A stretch of DNA of 60,000 nucleotides from Antedon mediterranea (GCF_964355755.1 NC_092674.1:20178001-20238000), one strand, 5' to 3'; shown: positions 18,952-31,279, numbered from the stretch's first letter. Numbers and translations are program-made. Notes: generated from the letters alone by a model not told the origin.

Positions 18952-20690
18952 TTACCTTTATGCACAGTACAGTTTTGTAGTTTTATTTCTGACAAGAAAA
19001 ATAAAAATCGCATGTATTGTGTATTTATTTTTTATATGGTCAATAAAGTTGTTTTGAAACAACTTATTTTAAATTTGTTTACAATATTAAATAACAGTCT
19101 TATCCAGTAGTTTATTTCATTTCTTTTATTCTTTGTCTAAAATGTATAATGGCCAGTATTGTTTTCAAATTTTTTTTCTGACAATAAACAATTTTATTGT
19201 GTGCATTTTAAATGATGAATAAAGAGTATTTGAGTTGTCCTTTTTTTTTACCCCGTCTCACAAACAAAATGAACACAGGTACCAACTTGAGGTTCAATTT
19301 GAATTTGAGGTTTACCAGATTGATATTCTAATATTATCACTTTTAATATAATTTTTAATCGCTAAATTTAAATACAATATTGATAACATAATGTAAAAAA
19401 ATAATACAGAAGATTATTTAATTTACTCCTAGGCTTCAAACTCTTGTAAATGTAAATTGTAAAAAAATAAAAAAAGTAATTCAAAAATGAATTATTGGAT
19501 TGAATTTAAATAAAAATTAATCCTTAATATTATAAAATAGGAAGTTTAGTTGATATATTGATAATCATTATATTGTGCTATTGAGTTTTGTTTAAAGGTA
19601 TCGTAGAATACATCTTAGACAAGTAGCAATCCAGTAAATCTTGTCATTAGGCTAATAGAAACTTTTAATTGAAGTCGTTTAATGTCTTTTAAAACCACTA
19701 CAAATGATATTATTACAACAACCCTCTTTAGCTCCATGTAAAGAACTGCTTTATTATTATAAAGAACATTAAATTGATTGCAGAATAGTAAACACAAGAA
19801 ACTATAAGCTGTATAATCGGTTGCAATGATAGTAAAAAAATGCGAGAAAGCTATGCGAGAGTTTTCGTAAGCCTTGACCCTGCAGCGTAAGCGAATACTG
19901 GAGGAATGAAGAGTATATGGAGTAGCGTTAAGGCTTAAATATTCTCAATCATGAGTTTTTCATCCAAGGCTAAGCACCGTTCACGCCACTTGGTACCGAC
20001 CACAAATCACTCTTACAAAATCCAATCCACTTCCTCGCATGAAATTTAAAAATCTTTTGAAAGCATTGACAAGTGAAAAGCAATCGGATTCGTAAATAAT
20101 TTTCATTTACTTTAAAGATTACTGCTATGGTAAGCGTTATTGAATAGAAAGTTTTGTGGACAAGTTCTCTCTCGTCTTTATCTTCTTATCCACATAATCT
20201 AATACTTTTCTTCGTTATAAGGACATTGAATGATTTTATATGAATTTTTTATGTCCATTAAATCTCAATCTTTTTCAAAGTAGATCCCACTAATTTTGGT
20301 TGAAGTAAAGAATTGACATACTCTTAATGTTTTGTAGCAAACTGAATTAATAGACTGCTCAATAGATCATCTCTTGCGTTCAGTATGTCTCTTCAACTAT
20401 TTTTTGTTTATCCTTTCAAATTGGAATGCTTTAGTTGAAGAAACCAATAAAGAGCCTGTGGATCATGTGACTAGCTTTATGACCAAGTCAAAATCCAGTC
20501 TGATGGTAATAAAATAATAAAGTATCATTACAATTTCAAAAAGCAAAATATCTAATCCAATATAAGCAATTAGTATTAAGGCATGTTTTTAAAAGATATA
20601 TTGGGCCTCTACAAATGACAAATAATAATTCAATAAATTACTTTATTTTTCAATGTAATTATTATTTTGTTAATAACTAGGGGCCAGAGG
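18952..20690. other. Intergenic, nothing recognised
   Basis: AT-rich. AATAAAG hexamers near 19040 and 19220 could be 3' ends of old retro-insertions, but no coding part precedes them. Confidence 0.45.
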
Positions 20691-21085
20691 CCTAAAGTAA
20701 ATAAAGTCAGGCAATAAGCCTGAATGAATGAATGAATATAATTAACAAATAAATGTTCATTATGTTAACAACACTCATTAGGTATAATTTATCAGCAAAT
20801 ATTCAAGTATGATATTGATTTTATTTACCTTATGATTCATTTCTGTTTGGTTCCTAAAAAGTAAGCCTCATTAGTTGATTATACAAATATTTCATATTAC
20901 ATTTTTATATTTTTAAAATTTTATTTTTATATAACTTTATTTTTTGACTAAATGAATGTGTGTGTTGTAGAGTATTTTACTTTTTTTGGGATATCCTTTT
21001 AACTTGAGTCTTACAGTTGTTTTGTATGCTTATATTGTATGTATCTGTGTGACTCTTGTTAATAAAGTAAATCAATCAATCAATA
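20680..21085 (+). repeat. Retrotransposon-type 3' tails with short tandem ends
   Basis: Two trailers end in short tandem repeats. One has AATAAAGTCAGGCAATAAG followed by TGAA repeats near 20740. The other has GACTCTTGTTAATAAAGTAA followed by ATCA repeats near 21080. This ending is usual for LINE or SINE insertions. No coding part is retained, and the upstream limits are unclear. Confidence 0.45.
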
Positions 21086-21699
21086 GAAAGTGTGAAGAAA
21101 ACCCTTTTCATATGATTCCTTTGATCACCTAGAGTATGGGGCTAATATATTCAACATACTGTACTGTGAGGCCTAGAGCTAGATCTGATTCAAACTGCAT
21201 TTTATTTCTTGTTAATATAGTTAACAATTGGATTACTGATTTATTAACGTATTGATAACATCAAACTCAATGAGAACAGGCCTAGAGGTATTGTAGTGGA
21301 CAGTTAGTCTGTAATACCTAATAATCAAAGTAAACAACTTCTTATTACTTTAGTGTGAGCAGATATTGTCTCAAAAACAACACAGAATTCAAACTTTATC
21401 TGTATTCATTTTTTAAAATCAAATTAACTAAAATGAAATCAACTAAAATTAAATCATGTAGGTCATATATGTATGTCAGCTATATGATGAACAGTGAATG
21501 CTACTGTAAAGCTGTGGGTATACACACACTAGAAACAACTCTGTCATGTGTGCTTACGAAATCATATCTGATGTAGTGCTTGTGTGATTACCTATCTTAT
21601 ACTGTGTCGGTTTCCCCCCGATATAACTTTGATGTACCTCTGATAACATTAGGTTTCATATGTACAACCAGTATTTTTGTTGGTATTTGAACGTCAGTT

Positions 21700-21965
21700 T
21701 GCAAAAGATCTCTTAGGTCGACCACTAATCATTCTGCACTTTTTGTTCCACCCAGCCGCTTTAAGACCTATGGTGTTGCAGCTCAAAAACTGTGGAACAA
21801 TCTTCCTGATTCTATTAAAAATGCACGCTCTATCATAGTTTTCAAAACATTCTTAAAAACCCATCTTTTTTCTTTGAAATTTCTTTCTGTTTTTTTCTCT
21901 TAGCGCTTTGGGACAATCTTTTGATTGTATAAGCACTTTATAAATCAAACAACATTACATTACAA
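21700..21965 (+). mobile_element. L2/CR1-like LINE 3' end (RT C-terminus plus short trailer)
   Basis: An in-frame stretch ending at TAG (21901-21903) contains YGVAAQKLWNNLPDSIK and then VFKTFLKTHLFSLKF. This is the C-terminal signature (LWNxLPxxIK, FKxxLKTHLF) of L2/CR1-group LINE polyproteins. After the stop comes a GCGCTTTGGGACAAT...CACTTTATAAAT trailer, also typical of L2-type 3' ends. Only about 68 codons remain and no polymerase motif is present, so it is a dead 5'-truncated copy. Confidence 0.75.
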
Positions 21966-23143
21966 AACAATTAAGCATACAAAATGGTGTTAGCTTATTA
22001 GCTTGAATTATTGTAAGTAACTCAGAGGATAGAAATCTATTTTCTTAAATCACTAGACATAAAGGCTCATATTATTTTTTTATATCATATCTTTATTCCC
22101 TAACATTTTGTTAAGACATAGCCAATACATAGATAAAACAGAGGTGCTATCTGTAACCAAATCAAACATGCATAGAAGATAAAAAAGATATAAAAACATG
22201 CAGACTGAAAAAATAAACTAAAATAAAAGAATTTTCTATCAAGTCGTGTGTATGGTTTTGAGTGTTTTAGTCATTAAACAATTCTATATAAAAAAAAATA
22301 AAAAAATGTATAGATTACTATCAGCCTTACATTAGCAACATAAAAGTGTTTAATAAGTTTTAAAAGAAATTGAAAACCCTCTATCATAAATTTTCAGGAG
22401 GTAGATTACATCCATTATCCCTCATCCTAATTAAAATAACAGAGCCCATAATAATACAATGATAGCATACAATAGATGTGTGTACCACTAAAGGGAAAGG
22501 CGGGAAAGGTGTGTGAACAATCACATTTTGTTTTCAAAGAAAAAACAACTAAAAGGCATGTTTGTTTCCTTTTCAAATTAGATTGCAATAACATAAAGGA
22601 AAACAGATATAATAAAACAATGCCATGATTCATGACGCTAAAAGATAAACTTTTAATTTCAAAATTAATTCAAAACATGTACAGATATTACAACTCTTTT
22701 GACTAGAAATACCAAAGTTAATTTGATGCCCATGGGTAAATCAAGTATCTTGAACAATTTTAAATAAAAATTGACAACATTTTCAAAGTTCATCTGGTTT
22801 GAATCACAAATGAATATATACATTTCAAAATATGAAAGGTAATAATAAGTTTAAGATAAAGATGAATTGAAACAAAAGGTAATAATATTTAAAATATATA
22901 TATCTTAAACAAATTTTTGGATATTTACATAACATATATTTAATTTATTAATATTATTATAATTTCAAATATACAAAATACTGTATTACAATTTTGCTAC
23001 TCGGAGACTGTGGCAATTAACAAACTCATAGAATAATAAATAAAGACGCATACAACACAAGTTCTGGCGTCAATAGTTTAATTAGTAAATGAACATTCAC
23101 CCATGTAAAACTGCAAATAAAAGTCATAAGCAAATATAAGTTA
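21966..23143. other. Intergenic AT-rich, nothing recognised
   Basis: About 1.2 kb with no exon, RNA gene or terminal repeat that I can support. Frames here (for example at 22427-22633) show no domain. Confidence 0.5.
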
Positions 23144-24275
23144 TCTATATATAAATTTACGTAAGGGCAAAATTCGGTAAAACGCGCCTTACTTTTAGAA
23201 TTTTTACTCGATGGTATATAAAGTTGGTTCGTACTTTCGGTACTGATTTTAACCACCTGATGTAACCCTGTTTACTAATTAAATTAAGTTAGATAATTAG
23301 TTATTGACGATTAAAACGAATTTAGGTTCAACGATTTGCCCCAGATAGGGGTGTTTTCCGATCGTGGTATACACTGTCTAATGGATGTCCATCTTGAAAA
23401 ATACCCGCCACAAAAATGCGAGGAGGCTTCGCATTTTCCTATCTCCTCCTATGATAATTGTTTTTAATAGCTGAAAACCGGTTGAACAGCTCGAGTACAG
23501 TATCATAATGTTGAAGACAGGCCGATTTTCTTAAAAAAATACTATTTTGATAGATTTAATATACGTTTATACAAATGTATTGATTTGCGATGAATGGAAC
23601 ATTCCAATCTCTGTGTCGTTCCACAAGTGTCTATTCCCTCAGGCGTCGTAAAGGAAAGTACTGTATACTCATAACAGAAATTCGATCCATTTTTTTTTTC
23701 AATCTGTGCTGCAGAGGTTGGATATAATTTTTTTTAAACGGATAATGAGCTAGCGTTTTCAGTCGCCGTAATTTAATATTTATTACCGATTAAATCGAAT
23801 TTATGATTTGCCCCGAATAGAGGTGGTTTTCACAAATTGTTTAACATTATATATAAACATACGTCGTAGTGTATCGTTACATGTACTGTACTATTTCAAT
23901 CGACTACGACGGTGATAGTTTCAACAAAGTATTACATCGCAATGTTTTACTGTGTTTAGTGGTATATTATTTGTAAAACATGTTAATTAATATTTCGTTA
24001 CAAAATAAAGAATATATTTAAAAATTGTTCCTCTTTGCACCCATCCTCTTCCCCATCTCTCAACCATAATGTTACATACAAAACACAAATTAAGTTTGTT
24101 TAAATTTGACTTAAACAATTGGTCTCATTTTGTGACAACTTTCTCTTTCGGAAGTAATTCCCAGTGTGCTAATTTTAGTTGAGTACATAAATCACAGTGT
24201 CTATTTAATCGTTCCTGTAAACGACATATATTATTGTCCTGCATTATTGTACATTTGAAATCGCCAGTTTTTTAA
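23144..24275 (+). repeat. Duplicated element A, copy 1 (possible Helitron-like 5' end)
   Basis: It starts TCTATATATAAATTTACGTA directly after an A. The first ~460 bases match copy 2 from 24560 (shared ATGTAACCCTGTTTACTAAT, TTCAACGATTTGCCCC and AATGGATGTCCATCTTG). The last ~105 bases, up to GAAATCGCCAGTTTT, also match copy 2. The middle does not; it contains a diverged partial repeat of its own 5' part (GATTTGCCCCGAATAGAGG). The A|TC start is what Helitrons use, but no 3' hairpin plus CTRR end is evident, so the class is open. Confidence 0.6.
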
Positions 24276-24559
24276 CGCTGAAATTACTGTGTATTCGAGA
24301 ACCATCTAGTAGCAATAATTTTTCTATTCTAAGTAAGCACAACAGGGATGCTCAGAGAAAAATAGCCCTATTGCTATAAGTGTCTAATTATTGGGTGGGA
24401 GGGAGGGAAAATTGTCTTCAACTTAATGTGATCGTGTTAACAGAGAGGGTGCTTGATTAAAGAGGTCGAAAACCCGCCCTCTCCATTCTTAAAATAGAAT
24501 TGTGTTCCCAATTTTTAGGAGACTTTATTGACTGCAGATGGAATGTAAGTTTACAAAAA

Positions 24560-25547
24560 TCTATATATAAATTTACCTAAGGGCAAAACTTTGGTAAATC
24601 GCACGTTAATTCTAGAATATTTACCCGATGGTATATAAAGTTAGTTCATATTTTCGGTACTGATTTTTACCATCTGATGTAACCCTGTTTACTAATTAAA
24701 TTAAGTTAGATAATTAGTTATTGACAATCAAAACGAATTTAGGTTCAACGATTTGCCCCAAATAATGGTGGTATACACTGTCTAATGGATGTCCATCTTG
24801 AAAAATACCCGCACACGATAATATGATTTGTATTTACCTATATCCTTGTACGATAATTTTTTTTAATAGCTGAAAACCGGTAGAACAGCTCGAGTACAGT
24901 ATCATAATGTTAAAGACAGGCCTAAAAAAAAATACTATTTTGATAGATTTAATATCGTTTAAACAAATGTATTGATTTGGGATGAATGGAACATTCCAAC
25001 ATCTCAGGGTATGTTCAGATCTATGGAGTTATGCTTTTGTATCGCCTAACTAACACTTTTGTTTCAAACTGAAGTGTCATCTATTTGGGCGAACATCTGT
25101 ATGCAGGAGTAAATTTGATTGGTTAGAGGTCAAAATCGTTGATGCATGACTTTCGTATCTAAGCGACGTTCGCTAATTTTGTATCTTAAGCTATCGTAAC
25201 GAACGAAAGAGTAGTGTGGTATGAAGTGGCTTCCACTAATCTTTTCAGACCTATTGAGTTGTACGCCGCATACAATACGAGAGCATAACTCCGAACAACT
25301 CTGAACAGTCTCCCTATAATTATTTGGTTTAACATAAGTAGGTAAATTTATGGGTCCCTGGAGGATAAACTTAAAACCTTTAGATATAGTATTGCAACAC
25401 GTTGACACTGTAAATACGTATTAACCACAAATACTAAATTTGGTGCTAATTATAGTTGAATACATAAATCATTGTCTGTTTATTCTTTTCTGTAAACGAC
25501 AATGTATTATAGTCCTGCGTTACGTATATTTGAAATCGCCAGTTTTA
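24560..25547 (+). repeat. Duplicated element A, copy 2, with a nested inverted-repeat insert
   Basis: Same direction as copy 1, again preceded by A and starting TCTATATATAAATTTACC. It shares the 5' ~440 bases and the 3' ~105 bases (from GTGCTAATTATAGTTGAATA) with copy 1. The middle is different and is largely filled by an inverted-repeat segment. Confidence 0.6.
25012..25308. mobile_element. Fold-back/MITE-like insert inside element A copy 2
   Basis: The left part GTTCAGATCTATGGAGTTAT then GCTTTTGTATCG pairs with the reversed right part GTTCAGAGTTGTTCGGAGTT then ATGCTCTCGTATTG. The arms are imperfect over more than 30 bp, separated by ~230 bp. No clear target duplication is visible, so the borders are approximate. 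Confidence 0.5.
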
Positions 25548-25652
25548 GTAAATAATTATAATGATAAACATCCCAGGGCTTTTATTTGAATAAATACAAT
25601 ATATTTTAATGTTTAGAAAGCCGTGAAAGGTATACCTGTTAATAATATCAAA

Positions 25653-26469
25653 GGGCCTGTTTCTGCTGCAACTGCTCAAAATACGGTATAAAATACGGTA
25701 TTTTTTATACCGTATTTTTTATTACCCCGTTTCTGCTAACAATACTTCTTGGGTGGTTGTGTTAAATTTCATCTTTTTTACCCAAATTTCCATTCATTTA
25801 TTTGATCGATAATTAAAAGTTGCAATAAAGGAAGTTTTACGTCTCACTTTCAACAGCCTAGCCCTTGTGATAGAGATGTTGTGAGAGTACAGAAAACATC
25901 GTAATAGGGACAATTAATTCGTTCCCTCCCCGAGTTATTGTATTTTGCAATGTTGTACTGCTTTCGCAGGCTCTTCAGCTTTGAGTTTACTTGCTTTGGA
26001 GACAAGTCTATTCCATACACCTGCTTTATTTTTTTAGAAATGTCTTTATAAATGTTGTTGTCCCTTTTATTACCTTTTAGTTGGCCAGACATTTTAGCTT
26101 CCCCCCCACACACATTTATTTAGTAAAACTGTGACGTCTTCGCTCCACATTTTCGCCGAATATATCTATACACGTGTGTAAAGCAGCTGACAGCGACAGA
26201 AAATAAAAACACGAATGTTGACCTTTTGTCATGTAAAAAAAAATACGGTATTTTTTATTTGCAGCAGAAACGGGTACAAAAAATACGGTATAAATTTGTA
26301 AATACCGTATTTTATCCACAAATTTTGTGGGGAAAATACGGTATACAAAATACGGTATATTTTTTATGAGCGCAGTTTCTGCTGCCAAAAATATACCGTA
26401 TACTGTATATACGGTATTAAGAAAATACCGTATAATAAACGGTATTTAGTTGGCAGCAGAAACAGGGCC
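25653..26469 (-). mobile_element. Harbinger-like TIR element, 817 bp, with Myb/SANT-like ORF
   Basis: The ends GGGCCTGTTTCTGCTGC and, reversed, GGCCCTGTTTCTGCTGCC are flanked by AAA on both sides (25650-25652 and 26470-26472), a 3-bp duplication. Both subterminal zones carry many copies of ATACGGTAT in both directions, likely binding sites for the element's own proteins. No transposase is present, only the small DNA-binding-type ORF. PIF/Harbinger elements encode a separate Myb/SANT protein, which supports that assignment. Confidence 0.78.
25850..26113 (-). CDS. Myb/SANT-like (MADF-type) DNA-binding ORF of the TIR element, partial
   Basis: The 87-residue frame contains KKIKQVYGIDLSPKQVNSKL, KSLRKQYNIAK and CPYYDVF. 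These match helix 2, helix 3 and the CPYYD signature of Myb/SANT-like domains found in transposon proteins and in host trihelix-like regulators. The usual N-terminal tryptophan helix is missing, so the domain starts truncated or in a lost segment. Expected role: binding the ATACGGTAT-rich ends. No catalytic part accompanies it, so the element could move only with help in trans. The start at MSGQ (eight residues in) is as likely as the first ATG. Confidence 0.6.
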   Translation of the reverse strand: MCGGEAKMSGQLKGNKRDNNIYKDISKKIKQVYGIDLSPKQVNSKLKSLRKQYNIAKYNNSGRERINCPYYDVFCTLTTSLSQGLGC

Positions 26470-26892
26470 AAAGAAAAATTAATCATCTTATCTCCAAGAT
26501 GCAATACAATTTCCAATTAATAGATTTCTTTTGAAATTGATAATTCAGAGAAATTTGCGCGCGAGTGGTAACAATTACTAAGACAATTTGTTTATCAATA
26601 ATCATAGAGGTACACTTCATCTCTGCCTAATTTCATTATTGATTTCAAAAGCTGCGATAATATTATTCTTCAACGCCTTCCAAATAGGATCTTGTTCTCG
26701 ATTGAATGCATGACCCTGACCTTACGAGAACTGTATTGTGTTTGATGAAGTGAATATGAAGATGATACCAAAAGAAGCAAGTGTCATCTTGCAAAGTTTT
26801 GATAAAAATTAGTTATTATAGATGTCTATATTGCTTCAAAATAATTACGATTATTAATAGTTAGTTTTGCCTTTGTTTGATGTCAAAGTTAA

Positions 26893-27464
26893 AGACCCCT
26901 TCCCTGCAATTTTGGACGTTTTTTGGAAAATAATACATATATATAACTTTAAAAACATTAAACCATGTCATTCCTTGTCTTAAATGTACGTTTTATGGTA
27001 AATTATGATAAAAAGTGAGAAACAATGCACTACCTAAGTAGCTCGCGGCGATCGACCTCTCGTGGACGGTCTTAGGCCTAGCCTAGCTAGGCTTAGTTTT
27101 GTAGGCCTAGCTGGTAAACATCGGTAACGTACGAACATCGTACGCTACCTATATACCTAGCCTGACGTTGTATAGTTGCTGCATTAATTGTCTTTCTATT
27201 TTTGCCAGACTCCGTTGATACAAATTGGGGAGATCGATCGAAAAGTGGGCGAATTACAGGTGAAAAACAAAAATATAAATCCGCGCGCAATGCATTTTGG
27301 GATTTATAGCGGGCCGCTATAATTATTAGAATCGACTTATTTTTCACATTTTTAACCGTTTAAAGACGAAAAAAGTTATCGCAATAGGATCATATAGTAT
27401 TATTTTTACATTAAATATAGTTTGTGATCTTAAATTAGATCTAAAAAACGTAGGGAAGGGGGCT
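26893..27464. mobile_element. TTAA-flanked MITE, 572 bp
   Basis: The ends AGACCCCTTCCCTGC and, reversed, AGCCCCCTTCCCTAC are each bordered by TTAA (26889-26892 and 27465-27468). TTAA duplication is characteristic of piggyBac and Kolobok elements. The interior holds a CpG-rich patch (27040-27320) and no transposase. Frames inside have no recognisable domain. Confidence 0.78.
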
Positions 27465-27468
27465 TTAA

Positions 27469-29680
27469 TAAAAGGTTATGAAATTTGTCATAGAAAGACT
27501 GGTTACAATTTTTATTTTAAATGACTATTTGTATTGTCTATAAAATTTAGACTAATTTTAAGTACGACTGACTGACCATGTACTGTAGTTTTAATAAGAG
27601 AAGGTACCGCATAAATTGCTAAATTTTTTCTTATTTTAAATAACTGAATAAGTAAACAGAGAGAAGAATAAAGACAGATAATAGATGATACCAATTTTAT
27701 ACGAAAATAATTAGATTTGAATTTACTGTATAATTGAGAAAAAAAATGACTTGTGGGACAGGGGTGATGCAAATAAACTGTAGCATTGTCAATTTCTCAA
27801 AATGTCAATTTTATGAAGGCATTCATGATGTAATTATGTCCATCACATACAGCAATATTAACTGTATAATTTTGAGGAAATGTGTTTTACAATATTTATT
27901 ATTTCTTCAATGACTTTATTCGTTTGAACTGAATAAAGGTATTTAGTAATTTTTCAAATCAGAAACTTTAATGACAAATCAATTAAATTATACCTGCCTT
28001 CGGAATTAGATGTCAATTATATTCAAGCTGGGTCTTAATATTTCTTTTCTGCTTCGGTGATCTTATAAACGCACTGTGATTTTCGCCACATAGATTCATT
28101 TGTCTTTTGTTTGGCGTACCGCATGGCAAAGTGTTACCAAGATGCTTAAGTTAATAATCTTGTTTTCTGTAGAAAAATCAATGCCTTTGTCAAAGGTGGT
28201 AATTGTAAAGATGAGTACAATGGTAGATTACTTAATGCCTTATTAAGTAAATAGAAATTGAATGCACTAGTATAAAGTAATACAATAGAGAGTGCTGTAT
28301 AAGTTGAATTGTGTGTGCTCAATTAAGCAATTTCTTTTGATATATTAAGAAAGGGATTAATTATTCATTATCCAACTATTTATCATATACTGTATTTCTT
28401 GACAAAGGTTAATTTTAATTCTCTCTTCTATTCATCTATATATAAATTATGGTTAATTCTGACATAGGCGAGCACAATGCAAAAACTTCTCTACAAATCT
28501 CCGCCTTGGATACCTACCTTATCTATCCGAGATGTACCGCGAAACGTAGATTTGATAACATTAGTGTGCACGCCGACGCTATTGTTCCATATTTATATCT
28601 TAGGAAGATATTATAAAGAGTTTTTTAACAACATTTATGATTTCAACATTGGATTTTCCTCTCAATTTCAATTCTTCCCGGTCAAAGTAATTTCCGGGTT
28701 TACAAGGGAGCAGTTAAAATAATAGATTTGACCCTAAAGGTGACTGGAAACAGGCACTTTGCATCAATCAATACAGTGTCCCTTTGGAAGACGAAAAAAA
28801 AATTGGCCATTAATCATAGCCATTTCAGTTTTTTGTTTATTTTAAAACATACCACACGTGTGTGAAGGTACAGTAGTTAAATAATAGGAATTATACTGCA
28901 AATTAATAAAGATCAAATTAAATATACGCCATAAAGAATCAGAATATATTGTGGGGAATAGTATTATAAAATTACATAGGGAGATTTGATAAGACATTTT
29001 TCGAGTGAAATCCCGATAGCTGAGTTTTATTGAGTAAGCTTGCAGGAATAACTGTAGGCTATCTTCCTGTGTCCCGTTAGGACCGAGATGTCTGCCCATG
29101 TTGCAAGCCGTAATGTCTTCTTTCTTGGGCCCACTCTGTCACGGCAGTTAGTTTCAAAAGATGATTAAATTAAATAATGTATTAATAATTATTAGGATGG
29201 CATTCATTTGAATAAACGCCTCTCCAATAAAACATCACTTTGAATAATAACCCCCCCCCCCCCCCACAACCCAACTATCTAATAAACGTCCATCCACATA
29301 TTTATAATAACACAATTAAATACTATTTGTAGTAGAATTCACCGCACTGTTATCTGCAATTTACCAAGCATTTGTTATTCTTTTTTACCACTTTTCATAT
29401 CTATGAGAGGATTTCATTTGATTATAAATGTTACCATATTATTAGAACTAAAAAATTTAACATATATCCCTAGAATAAGCACCTCCCTCAAATGACCTCC
29501 GCCTCCCCAAAGGGCCCTACCAAACAATAAAAACTATACTTTAAAATGTTATTAATCATCTAAAACACTGTGAAACAAAGTAGTTAAGTTTTACGAATGT
29601 CAAGCATTTTCAATAATGGTAACCGACAGAAAATGTGTATAAGGAGAACATTATCATTCCGAGAACCATCGTCTACACTT
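27469..29680. other. Intergenic, nothing recognised
   Basis: About 2.2 kb, AT-rich, including a C homopolymer near 29252-29266. A frame at 28477-28722 is open but has no domain, conserved pattern or splice context. Confidence 0.5.
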
Positions 29681-29681
29681 C

Positions 29682-29718
29682 CTAGAGGGGGAGCGAGCGA
29701 AGCGAGCTCACCCTCTAG
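29682..29718. repeat. Short GC-rich hairpin with GAGCGAAGCGAGC loop
   Basis: CTAGAGGGGGAGC pairs with GCTCACCCTCTAG around a loop containing GAGCGAAGCGAG. The same loop word occurs in the hAT elements at 30.04 and 58.95 kb and at 16.26 kb. It may be a solo remnant of such an element. Confidence 0.55.
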
Positions 29719-29981
29719 TATTATCAATTTATTTCTTTTTCATTATAAACTTTTTTTGTTCTCATTTTTAATTTATTTACAATCAATAATATTACATAGA
29801 TACATTGCCTTCTTAATATAATTCAAACTAAACAAAATTTGTTATTTACATTTTCTAATCAATTTTATATTTTTATTGTTTATTTATAAATATAATAACT
29901 TAATATTTTGCATTCATATATATTCACAATCCTTTGTAATAGTTTGTTTACATGATGGGATGTGTTTATTTCAATAGGTTT

Positions 29982-31279
29982 CAGGGGCGCAGCCAGCAAA
30001 GAATTAATGGGGGGGTCAACCAATATGCGAGTATTTTGCGAGCGAAGCGAGCAACCATGGGCTGGGGGCCAGGGGGCCGCCAAGGGCCCCCGGTTGGGGT
30101 CCAGGGACCCCAACCGGGGTCTAGCGCAATCTAGATCATTTGAATCGGTTTACGCACACACAAATATGACAATGTTAACACTAATAAACTGAAACAAAGA
30201 AAACAAAAACAACTCTCATTTTCATTACAGAACATTCCAGGCTGCCACAGACAAACACTTTTTTTCTTGCTTGTTTGTTGATTTGTGTAGAGAGGCTGTA
30301 AACTCAGAGGAGGAATTATTTGAATTCCTCCTTTTTCACAAATACAAAAGTTGCATGAAATGAACGCAGAGTTGCAAAAGTTTGAAAAAAGAAATTAGAA
30401 TGATAGCATGGAGTGATATTATTAAATGAGAACCTTAAGGTTAGAGTTCATACACTGTGCAAGTCCAAGAAGCTATCTTGGCTCCGTGTGTATGTGAGAC
30501 GCTTATCATACCCAGTACATACAATATTTTGTTTAAAAATATACCTATTTTGTTCGAATGTATAGTATAGGTGATAGCTTATACATAATTGTAATAACTA
30601 ACTTCTAAATTATTATCATACATTTTACGTTAGTTACTATAACGGCGCTCTAGACATCGCGTGATGCATCTTTAAACATAAGTTTGGAACATTCTTCTCG
30701 GCTTGGAGACAGAATTCGCGAATGACATTCTCTGTATTAATGTTCATGTTAAAGTGTATGTTCATGAGGCACAATCCCGAAAGCTGCTCATAAGACATGT
30801 GATTTCGCAAACAGGTTTTCGTTCTCCACAAAGTCGAAAAACTCCGCTCAGTAGACGTTACGGGAATTGGCCTACGCGATTAGAAGAAGTGAACGCACAT
30901 TCGGAAACACATCTGGATCCGCTAATTTTACACAGTCGCTTCTTCCATCACTGAAGCTCGGAATGAAGATGTTCGTGTCTTGGCAGATCATCGCACCAAA
31001 TTCAAGTTCCTTGAAGACTTCTTCAACATTACACTTCACGATAGACTCGGGTGCTACGCCAAATATTTTAAAGCATGACCTGTTATCGGAAGAAAAACGG
31101 GTTTTTAACTCGGTTTGTAAATGATCAAGAAGTTGATTTGGTAATAGTGCTCGGTAGTAATCTTCCACAGTATCTCCAGGATGATTTGATCTGTATTGTT
31201 GTCTCATGTTTTTATTTATTTTTTCAAAAAAAAAGGGGGGGTCAGGACCCCCGTGACCCCCCCACTGGCTGCGCCCCTG
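29982..31279 (-). mobile_element. Non-autonomous hAT element, copy 1 (1298 bp)
   Basis: Terminal inverted repeats CAGGGGCGCAGCCAG...CTGGCTGCGCCCCTG, flanked directly by AGGTTT on both sides (29976-29981 and 31280-31285). The low-coordinate end has a GC-rich subterminal block (30020-30120) with GCGAGCGAAGCGAGC and nested GGCCC palindromes. The other half carries a transposase remnant on the minus strand. A second copy lies at 57718-59018 in the opposite orientation. Most of a full hAT (N-terminal zinc finger and catalytic core) is deleted. The 6-bp duplication is shorter than the classic 8 bp. Confidence 0.88.
30637..31210 (-). pseudogene. hAT transposase C-terminal remnant (dimerisation domain), copy 1
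   Basis: Read on the minus strand, an upstream part (NVEEVFKELEFGAMICQDTN) is in a different frame from the C-terminal part. The latter contains PVTSTERSFSTLWRTKTCLR and YEQLSGLCLMNIH and ends at a natural stop. ERSFSxLxRxKxxLRxxM and LSGLxLxxIH are the hAT family dimerisation motif. Compared with copy 2, two codons of the SAEAERSF motif are lost here. The DDE catalytic residues are absent, so this cannot be an active transposase. Confidence 0.85.

Noticed and set aside
29880-30192. Gly/Pro-rich frames around 30.0 kb, similar to one at 58857-59048
   Set aside because: They cover the GC-rich subterminal block of the hAT copies, outside its transposase. The same non-coding block produces the same frame at both loci.
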